From Bog-756 sp049521915 (GTDB lineage: Bacteria > Actinomycetota > Acidimicrobiia > Acidimicrobiales > RAAP-2), in NCBI GenBank assembly GCA_049521915.1, contig JBEKOI010000093.1, forward strand, positions 1 through 12,941: a stretch of DNA of 12,941 nucleotides. The letters run 5' to 3'. The translations under genes and the position numbers were made by a program. Shown piece after piece: positions 1 to 7,609 of the stretch; within the stretch, counting starts at the first letter, position 1; each line of letters begins with the position of its first letter. The notes under the pieces are model-generated. The model did not search any database, had not been told where the DNA came from, and worked only from the letters and a program-made list of their open reading frames with translations.

Positions 1-1103
1 GGAAGATCGAGGAGATCGATCTCGATCCGCCCGGGCGGCACGAGGTGTTGGTCAAGTGGGTCGCCGCCGGCCTGTGCCACTCCGACGAGCATCTGCAGTC
101 GAGCGAGATGGGATCGGAGGCGGGCACCGGCGAACCGCCGCGGGCGGGGCTCTTCCCCATGGTGGGTGGCCACGAGGGGGGAGGCATCGTCCTCGAGGTG
201 GGACCGGACGTCACCAGCCTCCAGCCCGGCGACCACGTGGCCGCCAGCTTCTTTCCCATCTGCGGGCGGTGCAAGATGTGCATCACCGGGCACTCCAACC
301 TCTGCGACCTGGGTGCGGCCACCTTCCAGCGCGGCCAGATCTCGGACGGGACCGTGCGCTACCGCCTCGACGGCCAGTCCCTCAACGTGATGTCCAAGCT
401 GGGCACCTTCGCCGAGCACGGCGTGAGCCATGAGGCCTCGCTGGTGGCCGTCGATCCCGACCTCCCGCTCAGCGCGGTGGCCCTGGTCTCGTGCGGGGTG
501 GCCACCGGCTGGGGCTCGGCGGTGTACCGCGCCGAGGTCATGCCCGGCGACACGGTGGTGGTGGTGGGGACCGGCGGGGTCGGCATGAACGCCGTGCAGG
601 GGGCCAGGATGGTCGGGGCGCGCAACATCGTGGCCGTCGACCCGGTGGAGTTCAAGCGGAAGTCGGCCCTCGACTTCGGTGCCACCCATACGGCGGCGTC
701 CATGGACGAGGCACTGCCCGTGGTCACCGAGCTGACCAGAGGGCAGATGGCCGACGCCGTGATCATGGTGCCGGGCGTGATGTACGGGGACCTGATGGCC
801 GGCGCCCTCGCCCTCACCGGCAAGGGCGGGACCTGCGTGGTCACCGCGGTGGCCCCGCAGATCCAGCTGGAGGCCAGTGTGAACCTCTTCGACCTGGCCA
901 TGATGCAAAAGGAGATCAAAGGGGTGATCTTCGGCGCGGCCAACCCGCGCTTCGACATCCCCAACCTCTTGGCCCTGTACAAATCCGGTCAGCTGAAGTT
1001 GGACGAGCTGATCACCAGGACGTACCCGCTCGAGCAGATCAACCAGGGGTATCGGGACATGCTCGACGGCGTGAACCTTCGAGGCGTGGTCACCTTCGAG
1101 TGA
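1..1103 (+). CDS. NDMA-dependent (nicotinoprotein) zinc alcohol dehydrogenase, 5'-truncated by window edge
   Basis: Zinc-dependent medium-chain alcohol dehydrogenase, closest by eye to the NDMA-dependent Rxyl_3153 family (TIGR03989). It should oxidise an alcohol to an aldehyde in the cytoplasm with tightly held NAD. The frame is open from base 3 and the first codons (KIEEIDLDPPGRHEVLVK) already match the family N-terminus, so the GTG at 45 is not the start; roughly ten residues lie outside the window. Visible: GLCHSDEH with the catalytic-zinc Cys, GGHEGGG with the His-Glu pair, the four-cysteine structural zinc loop CGRCKMCITGHSNLC, SCGVATGWGSAV, and the Rossmann motif GTGGVGMNA. The segment between GLCHSDEH and GGHEGGG seems longer than usual and is rich in Gly and Pro. 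The P450 follows 40 bp downstream, so the pair probably oxygenates and then oxidises one substrate. Family membership is confident; substrate is unknown. Confidence 0.95.
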   Translation, partial: KIEEIDLDPPGRHEVLVKWVAAGLCHSDEHLQSSEMGSEAGTGEPPRAGLFPMVGGHEGGGIVLEVGPDVTSLQPGDHVAASFFPICGRCKMCITGHSNLCDLGAATFQRGQISDGTVRYRLDGQSLNVMSKLGTFAEHGVSHEASLVAVDPDLPLSAVALVSCGVATGWGSAVYRAEVMPGDTVVVVGTGGVGMNAVQGARMVGARNIVAVDPVEFKRKSALDFGATHTAASMDEALPVVTELTRGQMADAVIMVPGVMYGDLMAGALALTGKGGTCVVTAVAPQIQLEASVNLFDLAMMQKEIKGVIFGAANPRFDIPNLLALYKSGQLKLDELITRTYPLEQINQGYRDMLDGVNLRGVVTFE

Positions 1104-1143
1104 ACGGGTCGAGCGTGTTTCCCAGGCGACAAAGGAGTCCGAC

Positions 1144-2379
1144 ATGCCCATGAGCCTCGACATCGACCCGCTCGACCTGGTCGACCCGGAGCGGTTCGCG
1201 CGCCACGGCTATCCGCACGAAGTGTGGACCCGGCTGCGAGTGGAGGCGCCCGTGGCCTACATCGAGCCACCGGGTCACCCGCCCTTCTGGGCCGTCACCA
1301 GGCACGCGGACATCGTCCACGTGGCCACCCAGCCCCAGCTCTTCTCGAGCGCTCAGGGGATCACCCTGGACATGGACCTCAGCGGGCTCGATGTGACGCC
1401 GGAGATGATCGTCTACCTCGATCCCCCCAAGCACGGCCCCATGCGCCAGGTGGCCAACAAGAAGTTCCTGCGCAGTGCGGTCCGGGCCCGCAGCGAGGAG
1501 ATCACCCGCATCGCCGCCGATCTGGTCGACCAGGCCGCCACGGGCGGCGAGATCGCCGAATGCGACTTCGTCGACACCTTGGCGGCGCCGTTCCCGGTCG
1601 AGGTCATCTCCTGGGTGCTCGGCGTGCCCAAGGCCGACTGGGAGCTCCACTTCCGCTGGACCAACGAGATCATCGGCAAGGACGATCCCGAGTACCGGCT
1701 CCCGGGCGAGAGCCCCGAGCAGACCTCCATGCGGGCCCGCGGCGAGCTGCACCGCTACTTCAAGCAGATGGTGGCGGACCGTCGCGAGCATCCGCAGGAC
1801 GACCTGGTCACGCAGCTGGTGCAGAGCGAGGTCAACGGCCAGCCCCTCACCAGGAGCCAGCTCATCTCGTACTGCGAGCTCCTGGTGGAGGCGGGGAACC
1901 AGACCACCCGTGACGCCATCGCCGGCGGCATGCAGGCCTTCTGCGAGTTCCCCGACCAGTGGGAGCAGCTGCGGGCCGACCCCGAGCTCCTGCCCGGCGC
2001 GGTCGAGGAGATCCTCCGCTGGGTCACGCCGATCAGCTACTTCGCCCGGACCGCCACCGAGGACTGCGAGCTGCACGGGCAGCAGATCCACGCCGGGGAC
2101 AAGCTGGCGTTGTACTGGGCATCGGCGAACCGCGACGAGGAGGTGTTCGAGGATCCCTTCGAGTTCCGCATCGACCGTGCACCGGTCCCGACGCTCGTGT
2201 TCGGTTTCGGCCCTCACATGTGCATGGGCGCCCACGTGGCCCGGGCCGAGCTGGCCGCCATGTTCGGCCTCCTGGCCACCCGCATGGAGTGGTTCGAGCA
2301 GTCGGGACCGGTCGAACGCCTGAACTCGGCTGTCAACGGAGCGATCAAGCACCTGCCGATCCGATACCGCCTCACCTAG
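1144..2379 (+). CDS. Cytochrome P450 monooxygenase
   Basis: Soluble bacterial class I P450 of 411 residues, the usual length. The ATG at 1144 follows AAAGGAG (1131-1137) by 6 nt. Visible: a C-helix-like segment YLDPPKHGPMRQ (91-102), the I-helix oxygen-activation motif AGNQTT (250-255), the ExxR pair Glu289/Arg292, and the haem loop FGFGPHMCMG with Cys360 as the thiolate ligand. There is no membrane anchor or fused reductase domain, so electrons must come from a separate ferredoxin and reductase. A ferredoxin of suitable type is at 7610, but no reductase is in the window. The gene is 40 bp after the alcohol dehydrogenase and 69 bp before an amidohydrolase, consistent with one operon. The CYP family and substrate cannot be assigned by eye; a terpenoid, steroid or alkyl-chain hydroxylase is plausible. 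Confidence 0.96.
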   Translation: MPMSLDIDPLDLVDPERFARHGYPHEVWTRLRVEAPVAYIEPPGHPPFWAVTRHADIVHVATQPQLFSSAQGITLDMDLSGLDVTPEMIVYLDPPKHGPMRQVANKKFLRSAVRARSEEITRIAADLVDQAATGGEIAECDFVDTLAAPFPVEVISWVLGVPKADWELHFRWTNEIIGKDDPEYRLPGESPEQTSMRARGELHRYFKQMVADRREHPQDDLVTQLVQSEVNGQPLTRSQLISYCELLVEAGNQTTRDAIAGGMQAFCEFPDQWEQLRADPELLPGAVEEILRWVTPISYFARTATEDCELHGQQIHAGDKLALYWASANRDEEVFEDPFEFRIDRAPVPTLVFGFGPHMCMGAHVARAELAAMFGLLATRMEWFEQSGPVERLNSAVNGAIKHLPIRYRLT

Positions 2380-2381
2380 CG

Positions 2382-2398
2382 GTCCGGGTCCGCCGGAC
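2382..2398 (+). other. Intercistronic hairpin after the P450 gene
   Basis: GTCCGG (2382-2387) and CCGGAC (2393-2398) form a perfect 6-bp stem with a 5-nt loop, three bases after the P450 stop codon. More G/C-rich sequence follows but no T-tract. Because the next gene is close and in the same direction, this is more likely an RNA-stability or partial-attenuation element than a full terminator. Confidence 0.35.
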
Positions 2399-2448
2399 GG
2401 CGGGCCGGGTGGGGCAGGGGCCCGGGGTGCGAAGAGGAAGGGAACCAG

Positions 2449-3555
2449 ATGGACCAGACGAGCATCTATTCCTGTGACGACCACCTGGACCTGCGCGCCG
2501 TCCCGCGCCGGTTGTGGGAGTCGCGGCTGGCGAAGGATCTGGTCGAACGGGGCCCACGGGTCGTGACCGGCGAGGGCGATCCGATGTGGGTGTGCAACGA
2601 TCGTGTGCTCGGCCGGAGCGGACTGCCGGCGGGGGACAAGCTCCAGGCGCTCAGTGCCGTCAGCCGTGCCGGCCTCGAGGACGACGGCTTCCGGGTCAGC
2701 GATCCGAAGCTGAGGTTGGAGGACATGGACCTCGACGGGGTCTGGGCGTCCGTCATCTACGGTCCCATCCCACTGACGCTGTCGATCCCCGAGCCGGACC
2801 TGCAGACCGCGTGCTATGCGGCATGGAACGACTGGGCCATCGAGGAGTTCAACGCATTCGCACCGGACCGGCTGTGCGCCCTCCCGTTCCTGCCCAGTCA
2901 TTCGCCCGGGGCCGCGGTGGCCGAGCTCGAGCGGGTCGCCGGCCTGGGCCACCGCGGGGCGATCATCGACGTGTTCGATTTCGACGCCGGCGATCCGGCC
3001 TGGGATCGCCTGTGGGCGGCGGCCGAGCAGACGGGACTGCCGATCAGCTTCCACATCAAAGAGGGTGCATCTGCGAAGCTGCGCTACGAGGTGGGCAAGT
3101 GGCAGTCGGCGGCGTTCGCCACCCTCCTCCCCCTGCAACTCGACGAGGCGCTGGCCATCATGGTCTTCTCCGGGGCGCTCGAGCGCCATCCCGGGCTCAC
3201 GCTGGTGCTGGCCGAGGCCGGGGTCGGTTGGCTGCCGTACTTCCTCGCCCGGATGGACATGGAGTGGGAGAATCTCCGGGACAAGATCGACTATGCGCCG
3301 GGTGTCCCACCCAGCGAGCTGTTCAAGAGACAGGTCATCGCCACCTTCGAGGAGGAGGCGCTGGCCTACCAGTACATCCCGCACCTCGGCGCCGACTCGT
3401 GCATGTGGGCCGCCGACTTCCCGCACACCGACAGCACGTTCCCCGAGTCGCGGCGGTCGATCGAGGAGACACTGGGCGCGCTCCCCGACGGGGATCGTCG
3501 CAAGATCACCGCGCTCAACTGCGCCCGGCTGTACGGATTCGACCATGTCGACTGA
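2449..3555 (+). CDS. Amidohydrolase (PF04909-type TIM-barrel metal-dependent hydrolase)
   Basis: Protein of 368 residues of the amidohydrolase-2/ACMSD-like superfamily, whose members hydrolyse amide or C-C bonds or decarboxylate aromatic acids at a metal in a TIM barrel. ATG at 2449 follows a purine-rich Shine-Dalgarno GAAGAGGAAGGGAA (2431-2444). Visible: N-terminal SCDDHLD (8-14), where His12 and the acidic residues take the place of the classical HxH; SFHIKEG with His202 after strand 5; LVLAEAGVGW (252-261); and AADFPH with Asp323, the expected catalytic and metal-binding Asp near the C-terminus. The central helical part has many Trp and Tyr residues, fitting a hydrophobic substrate. It sits between the P450 and a second, unrelated amidohydrolase. 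The fold is confident; the reaction is not, and decarboxylase or ring-cleaving hydrolase are both possible. Confidence 0.9.
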   Translation: MDQTSIYSCDDHLDLRAVPRRLWESRLAKDLVERGPRVVTGEGDPMWVCNDRVLGRSGLPAGDKLQALSAVSRAGLEDDGFRVSDPKLRLEDMDLDGVWASVIYGPIPLTLSIPEPDLQTACYAAWNDWAIEEFNAFAPDRLCALPFLPSHSPGAAVAELERVAGLGHRGAIIDVFDFDAGDPAWDRLWAAAEQTGLPISFHIKEGASAKLRYEVGKWQSAAFATLLPLQLDEALAIMVFSGALERHPGLTLVLAEAGVGWLPYFLARMDMEWENLRDKIDYAPGVPPSELFKRQVIATFEEEALAYQYIPHLGADSCMWAADFPHTDSTFPESRRSIEETLGALPDGDRRKITALNCARLYGFDHVD

Positions 3556-3651
3556 TGTGGCCGACCCGGCGCCACCGGGAAGCATGTGCGGTTTCGATCA
3601 CAGTCCCATCGAGTTCATGACCCACCCGGACCATGCAAAGGAGCAGGGGAT

Positions 3652-5307
3652 ATGTCGGCTGACCTGGTAATTCGCGGCGGAACGGTGATCGACGGCTCCG
3701 GCCGGCCCGGCCGTGTGGCCGACGTGGCCATCACCGGAGGGCTGATCGAGGAGATCGGTCCGAAGCTCGACGGCGCCGTCGAGGTGGATGCATCCGGATG
3801 TGCGGTTGCGCCGGGCTTCATCGACATCCACACCCATTTCGACGCACAGGTGTTCTGGGACCCCGAGCTCAAGCCGTCGTCGTACCACGGGGTCACCACG
3901 GTGGTGGCGGGCAACTGCGGGTTCTCCATCGCCCCGTGCCGTCCCGAGCACCACGACGTGATCGTGCACACGCTCGAGAACGTCGAGGGCATGGATGCCG
4001 CCTCCCTCTCGGCCGGGATCGCCTGGGAATTCGAGACGTTCCCGGACTACCTCGACCTGGTCGGCCGTCGCGGGACGGCCCTCAACTTCACGGCCTACAT
4101 CGGCCACACGGCGTTGAGGCTCTACGTCATGGGGGACGCGGCCTACGAGCGGGCCGCCACCCCCGAGGAGATCGACCGCATGTGCCAACTCGTCGGTGAG
4201 GCGATGGAGGTCGGGGCGGCCGGGTTGTCGACGAGCTTCTCGTTCGCCCATCGCGGTGTGGACGGCAAGCCGGTCCCCAGCCGGTTCGCCGAGATGGACG
4301 AGGTCGAGGCCCTGTTCATGGCCGCAGGGAAGGCCGGGAAGGGTGTCGTGCTGACCACGCCGGGGTGGCAGTGCGAGTACCCGGACATCTTCACGTGGCA
4401 GCCACGCGTGGGCCGGCCCTTCACCTGCCCGCTGTTCGCCCTGTCAAGCGGGAAGCATCGTGAAGTCGTCCAGATGCACGAGGAGGCACTGGCCCGGGGG
4501 GCCAACGTCTGGCCCCAGGTCACGCCGCGCCCGCTGACCATGCAGTTCACCCTGGCCGATGCCTACAACCTCAACGTCGGCGAGGTGTTCGGCGAGCTCA
4601 TCAAGGTCAGCCCCGGGGTGCGGAAGGCGGCCTTCCGCGACCAGGAGTGGCGCACCCGGGCCTACGAGGACCTCGAGGGCAACGAGGGCGGGATGAAACC
4701 CCGGTGGGAGACGTTCGAGGTCTCGGAGTCGGAGCGGTTTCCCGAGCTGCTGGGCCGCCGTGTCACCGATATCGCCCGGGAGCGGGGCGTGAGCCCCCTG
4801 GACGTCATGTGCGAACTCTCGTTGGCCGAGGATCTCGCCACCCGGTTCCGTGCCTACATCGCCAATGACGACCGTGAGGAGGTGGGACGCCTGCTCACCG
4901 AGGACCATGTGGTGCTGGGTCTCACCGATGCCGGCGCCCACGTGGACCAGCTGTGCGACGCCCCGAGCCCCACGGACCTCCTCGGGACCTGGGTCCGGGA
5001 CCGGGAGCTCATGCCCCTCGAACGCGCCGTCCGGAAGCTGGCCGGTGAGCCCGCGGATATGTTCGGCTTCGAGGGCCGGGGGTACCTGCGCCCCGGCTAC
5101 GTCGCCGATGTCTGCGTGTTCGATCCGGCCACGGTGGCCCCCGGGCCGCAGCGCCGCCTACGCGATCTACCGGCCGACGGCGAACGACTGACCAACGAGG
5201 AACCGACGGGTGTGCGCCATGTGATGGTGAACGGCACGCTCATCCGGGCCGACGAGCGCCAGCTCGAGCTCGAGCAGCGGCCGGGCATTCGACCCAGGCT
5301 GGTCTGA
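3652..5307 (+). CDS. Amidohydrolase family 3 protein, N-acyl-D-amino-acid deacylase-like
   Basis: Protein of 551 residues with the D-aminoacylase/dihydroorotase-type architecture: a small N-terminal beta domain (MSADLVIRGGTVIDG), a TIM barrel, and the beta domain closing at the C-terminus (GYVADVCVFDP, 482-492; VMVNGTLI, 524-531). I chose the ATG at 3652 because AAAGGAG (3637-3643) lies 8 nt upstream and the family begins here; a GTG at 3586 would add 22 residues unlike the family. Metal-site residues visible: HTH (60-62), the Cys89 of GNCG (87-90) that is a metal ligand in D-aminoacylases, and TDAGAH with Asp426 and His430. Known members remove acyl groups from D-amino acids or hydrolyse cyclic amides. 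Its place beside the P450 and alcohol dehydrogenase makes a xenobiotic or cyclic amide substrate as likely as a D-amino acid. Family is confident, substrate is unknown. Confidence 0.92.
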   Translation: MSADLVIRGGTVIDGSGRPGRVADVAITGGLIEEIGPKLDGAVEVDASGCAVAPGFIDIHTHFDAQVFWDPELKPSSYHGVTTVVAGNCGFSIAPCRPEHHDVIVHTLENVEGMDAASLSAGIAWEFETFPDYLDLVGRRGTALNFTAYIGHTALRLYVMGDAAYERAATPEEIDRMCQLVGEAMEVGAAGLSTSFSFAHRGVDGKPVPSRFAEMDEVEALFMAAGKAGKGVVLTTPGWQCEYPDIFTWQPRVGRPFTCPLFALSSGKHREVVQMHEEALARGANVWPQVTPRPLTMQFTLADAYNLNVGEVFGELIKVSPGVRKAAFRDQEWRTRAYEDLEGNEGGMKPRWETFEVSESERFPELLGRRVTDIARERGVSPLDVMCELSLAEDLATRFRAYIANDDREEVGRLLTEDHVVLGLTDAGAHVDQLCDAPSPTDLLGTWVRDRELMPLERAVRKLAGEPADMFGFEGRGYLRPGYVADVCVFDPATVAPGPQRRLRDLPADGERLTNEEPTGVRHVMVNGTLIRADERQLELEQRPGIRPRLV

Positions 5308-5328
5308 GGGCCACCGGCACGAGGGTCG

Positions 5329-6474
5329 TCAGCGCGCTCGTCGGAAGAAGCGGCGCAGGTCGTCGACGAACAGCTCGGGCTGTTCCATGGCCGGGAAGTG
5401 GCCGCCCCGATCCATGACGGCCCAGTGCACGACGTTGTACTGACGCTCGACCCACGACCGCGGCCAGCGCAGCACCTCTTTGGGATAGCGGGCCACGCCG
5501 GTGGGAACGTCGACGAAGGGCGGCGTCCTGGCCGTGCGCTCCTGGTGCTTGGTCTCCCAGTAGAGACGGGCCGAGGATGCACTGGTCTGGGTGACCCAGT
5601 ACAGCATGACGTTGGTGATGAGCTGATCGCGGGTGAAGCAGTTCTCCGGAACGCCGTCGCAGTCGCTCCAGGTCCGGAACTTCTCCACGATCCAGGCCAG
5701 CAGGCCGGCGGGTGAGTCGTTGAGGGCGGCACCGATCGTCTGCGGCTTGGTTCCCTGTTCGTCGGCGTAGCCGGACTCCTCGACGCCGAACTGCTTCATG
5801 GACGCCAGGTCTGCCTGCTCCTCCTCGGTCAGCGGCTCCGACGTGTCGGGGGGACGACCGAGGGCCATGTTGAGATGGATGGCGGCGCAGTGCCCGGGAT
5901 CGAGCCCGGCGATCCGGGTCGTCACCTGGGATCCCCAGTCACCGCCCTGGGCGCCGTAGTGCGTGTAGCCGAGTCGGCCCATGAGCTCGACGAAGGCACC
6001 GGCGATGCGCTGCACGTCCCAGCCCCGCGAGCGGGGTGGTTCGGAGAACCCGTAGCCCGGGAGCGAGGGCGCCACCACGTGGAAGGCGTCGCCGGCGTCG
6101 CCGCCGTAGGACTCGGGATCGACCAGCCGCGGGATGACGTCGAGGAACTCGACGACGGATCCGGGCCAGCCGTGGGTCAGGAGCAGCGGAAGGGCATCGG
6201 GGTGGGGTGATCGGGCGTGGATGAAGTGGATGGCCTGGTCGTCGATGGAGGTCCGGAAGTGGTCGAGCACTTCCAGCCCCGCTTCCTGCCTGCGCCAGTC
6301 GAAGCTGTCGCGCCAGTAGGCGACCAGCTCGCGCAGGTAGTCGACGGGAATGCCGTACTCCCAACCGGTGCCTCCGATCTGATCCGGGAAGCGGGTCCGG
6401 GCCAGGCGATCGTGCAGGTCTTCGAGGACCGAATCTTCGATCCGGATCCGAAACGGTTCGATGGAGGTGCTCAC
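5329..6474 (-). CDS. Epoxide hydrolase, microsomal type (EHN domain plus alpha/beta hydrolase)
   Basis: Protein of 381 residues that opens epoxides to vicinal diols through an enzyme ester intermediate. The N-terminal ~110 residues match the epoxide-hydrolase N-terminal domain (IEPFRIRIED; WRRQEAGLEVLDHF), followed by the alpha/beta hydrolase core. Active-site residues: oxyanion-hole HGWP (101-104), nucleophile Asp179 in GGDWGS, probable ring-opening Tyr305 in SARLYWE, acid Glu333 in YPKEVL (equivalent to Glu404 of mammalian mEH), and His359 in DRGGHFPA. All catalytic residues are present, so it should be active. No signal peptide or membrane anchor is seen, unlike the mammalian enzyme. The start is GTG at 6474 with only a weak Shine-Dalgarno. 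It follows the F420-type oxidoreductase by 75 bp on the same strand and is probably co-transcribed with it. It converges on the upstream operon with 21 bp between stops. Confidence 0.95.
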   Translation of the reverse strand: MSTSIEPFRIRIEDSVLEDLHDRLARTRFPDQIGGTGWEYGIPVDYLRELVAYWRDSFDWRRQEAGLEVLDHFRTSIDDQAIHFIHARSPHPDALPLLLTHGWPGSVVEFLDVIPRLVDPESYGGDAGDAFHVVAPSLPGYGFSEPPRSRGWDVQRIAGAFVELMGRLGYTHYGAQGGDWGSQVTTRIAGLDPGHCAAIHLNMALGRPPDTSEPLTEEEQADLASMKQFGVEESGYADEQGTKPQTIGAALNDSPAGLLAWIVEKFRTWSDCDGVPENCFTRDQLITNVMLYWVTQTSASSARLYWETKHQERTARTPPFVDVPTGVARYPKEVLRWPRSWVERQYNVVHWAVMDRGGHFPAMEQPELFVDDLRRFFRRAR

Positions 6475-6549
6475 CGTGCGCTCGTCGTTTCCATGTGGAG
6501 GTGTCGTGCCCTTCTCCGTGTGGGTGCGGGATACTCGTTGCAGGTGGGA

Positions 6550-7428
6550 TCAGGCGCGGCCGATGACCTCCTCGCCATAGCGCGTGAGTGCCGGCTCGAG
6601 ATCGGACCCGAACAGGACCGCGGGGATGAGGATCCGGGTGGCGCCGAGCTCCTGCAGCGCCTCCACCTCGTCCCGGGCCCGCTCGCTGTCGGTTGCGTTG
6701 CACTGGACGGTCACCTCGATCGTCGTCGGATCCCTCCCGGCCTCCTCGGCGCTCGTCCGGACCAGGTCGATCAACGGAGGCAGCTCGTCGGGGCTGACGC
6801 CGAAGGGAAAGAACCCGTCGCCGATCCGGCCCGCCCGCCGGGCGGCCGCCGGGCTGTGGCCCCCGACGTGCACGGGAATGGAACCGCCGGGGGGCTGCGG
6901 GCGCAGGAAGCAGTCGATGAAGTGCACGGTGCTGCCTTCGAAGCCGGCCTGCTCCTCGGACCACAGGGCCCGCATGGCCGCGATGGCCTCCTCGGTTCGC
7001 TGCACCCGGCCGGCGAAGGGGACACCCAGCGCCGTGAACTCCTCCTCCAGCCAGCCGATGCCCGCCCCGAGGATCATCCGGCCGCCCGAGAGGTAGTCGA
7101 GGGTGGCCAACTCCTTGGCCAACACCAGGGGATTGCGTTGCGGCACGATGAGGATGCCGGTGCCCAAGCGCAGGGTCGAGGTCTGGGCGGCCACGTAGGC
7201 CAACCAGATGAGCGGATCGGGGAAGACCGTCCCCTCACCGGACGGGAGGCGGCCCGACGGGTCGTAGGGATAGGTGGACTGGTAACCGGCCGGAACCACC
7301 ACGTGGTCGACCGTCCAGATGGACTCGAATCCGGCGGCTTCGGCGGCCCGGGCCAGCCGGACCGCCTCGACCGGGTCGACGAAGGATCCGATGTTGGCAA
7401 AGGCGACTCCGAAATTCATCTGCTCCAC
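6550..7428 (-). CDS. LLM-class F420-dependent oxidoreductase (Rv2161c-like)
   Basis: Luciferase-like TIM-barrel flavin/F420 oxidoreductase resembling the Rv2161c family (TIGR03619). Such proteins usually use coenzyme F420 for hydride transfer to or from an alcohol, aldehyde or enone. Visible, numbering from the ATG at 7419: NFGVAFANIGSF at the N-terminus, TVDHVVVP (36-43), the hallmark run TGILIVPQRNPLVLAKELA (87-105), LSGGRMILGAGIGW (110-123) and PVHVGGHSPAAARRA (182-196). Length 289-292 is normal. The start is chosen as GTG at 7428 because AGGAAGAGG (7435-7443) lies 6 nt upstream; the ATG at 7419 is the alternative, with GGAG only 3 nt away. An open frame extends to 7509, but the predicted promoter lies inside that extension. 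Use of F420 rather than FMN is inferred from family resemblance. Confidence 0.92.
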   Translation of the reverse strand: MEQMNFGVAFANIGSFVDPVEAVRLARAAEAAGFESIWTVDHVVVPAGYQSTYPYDPSGRLPSGEGTVFPDPLIWLAYVAAQTSTLRLGTGILIVPQRNPLVLAKELATLDYLSGGRMILGAGIGWLEEEFTALGVPFAGRVQRTEEAIAAMRALWSEEQAGFEGSTVHFIDCFLRPQPPGGSIPVHVGGHSPAAARRAGRIGDGFFPFGVSPDELPPLIDLVRTSAEEAGRDPTTIEVTVQCNATDSERARDEVEALQELGATRILIPAVLFGSDLEPALTRYGEEVIGRA

Positions 7429-7447
7429 ATCGCGCCTCTTCCTGTCC

Positions 7448-7499
7448 TCCACCGTGCCGTACTCCACCGTGCCCACGGCCCGGCTCAGTACCGGCTCAG
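7448..7499. repeat. Two sets of short direct repeats in the divergent promoter region
   Basis: Two adjacent 15-bp units (7448-7462 and 7463-7477) share TCCACCGTGCC exactly. CGGCTCAG then occurs twice, at 7481-7488 and 7492-7499, 11 bp apart. Both pairs fall in the predicted 5' leader and -10 region of the minus-strand oxidoreductase gene. The 11-bp spacing, close to one helical turn, could suit paired regulator half-sites, but simple replication slippage explains the 15-bp pair equally well. Confidence 0.5.
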
Positions 7500-7503
7500 C
7501 ATA
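7498..7503 (-). promoter_or_regulatory. -10 element TATGCT for the oxidoreductase/epoxide hydrolase transcript
   Basis: Read on the minus strand, positions 7503 to 7498 give TATGCT, which fits the TANNNT -10 consensus. The expected start of transcription is near 7491, giving a leader of about 63 nt to the GTG at 7428. No good -35 is visible. The leader overlaps the short direct repeats at 7448-7499. Confidence 0.45.
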
Positions 7504-7527
7504 GGACACGGCCTCGTCCGGACACGG
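7504..7527. repeat. GGACACGG direct repeat with palindrome GTCCGGAC
   Basis: GGACACGG occurs at 7504-7511 and again at 7520-7527, 16 bp apart. The perfect 8-bp palindrome GTCCGGAC (7516-7523) overlaps the second copy. The pair covers the place where a -35 element for the minus-strand promoter would sit, so regulator binding is possible but unproven. Confidence 0.35.
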
Positions 7528-7544
7528 GCCGCCGTCGACCCGTT

Positions 7545-7568
7545 CACGGCGCCGGATTCTGCGCCGTG
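7545..7568. promoter_or_regulatory. Candidate operator: 8+8 bp perfect inverted repeat between divergent promoters
   Basis: CACGGCGC (7545-7552) and GCGCCGTG (7561-7568) are perfect inverted copies separated by 8 bp. The repeat lies about 42-65 bp upstream of the predicted ferredoxin transcription start, and on the other side upstream of the oxidoreductase promoter. No gene ends here, so a terminator role is unlikely; a dimeric regulator acting on both divergent transcripts is the simplest reading. No regulator gene is in the window. Confidence 0.4.
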
Positions 7569-7597
7569 GGCACTGCCGGGGGTCGAGGGCCGGGTGT

Positions 7598-7609
7598 TAC
7601 CCTGGATCG
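7598..7609 (+). promoter_or_regulatory. -10 element TACCCT placed for a leaderless ferredoxin mRNA
   Basis: TACCCT (7598-7603) fits TANNNT. Placing +1 seven bases after the hexamer gives 7610, exactly the A of the ferredoxin ATG. No Shine-Dalgarno is visible before that ATG, which supports a leaderless mRNA, a common arrangement in actinobacteria. No convincing -35 is present. Confidence 0.55.

Noticed and set aside
1090..3585. Open frame of 831 codons on the minus strand
   Set aside because: It lies opposite the P450 and an amidohydrolase, both with full family motifs and ribosome binding sites. Its translation has no recognisable domain and is rich in Arg, Gly, Leu and Val, as expected of an antisense frame in GC-rich genes.
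3586..3651. Upstream start for the amidohydrolase-3 protein
   Set aside because: The 22 extra residues do not look like the family, and AAAGGAG is placed correctly for the ATG at 3652.
5308..5328. Bidirectional terminator between the convergent genes
   Set aside because: The gap is only 21 bp and I found no convincing stem; any termination signal must overlap coding sequence.
5329..6474. Epoxide hydrolase as a haloalkane dehalogenase or plain esterase
   Set aside because: The N-terminal epoxide-hydrolase domain, HGWP oxyanion motif, ring-opening Tyr and the PKE-type acid position match microsomal-type epoxide hydrolases.
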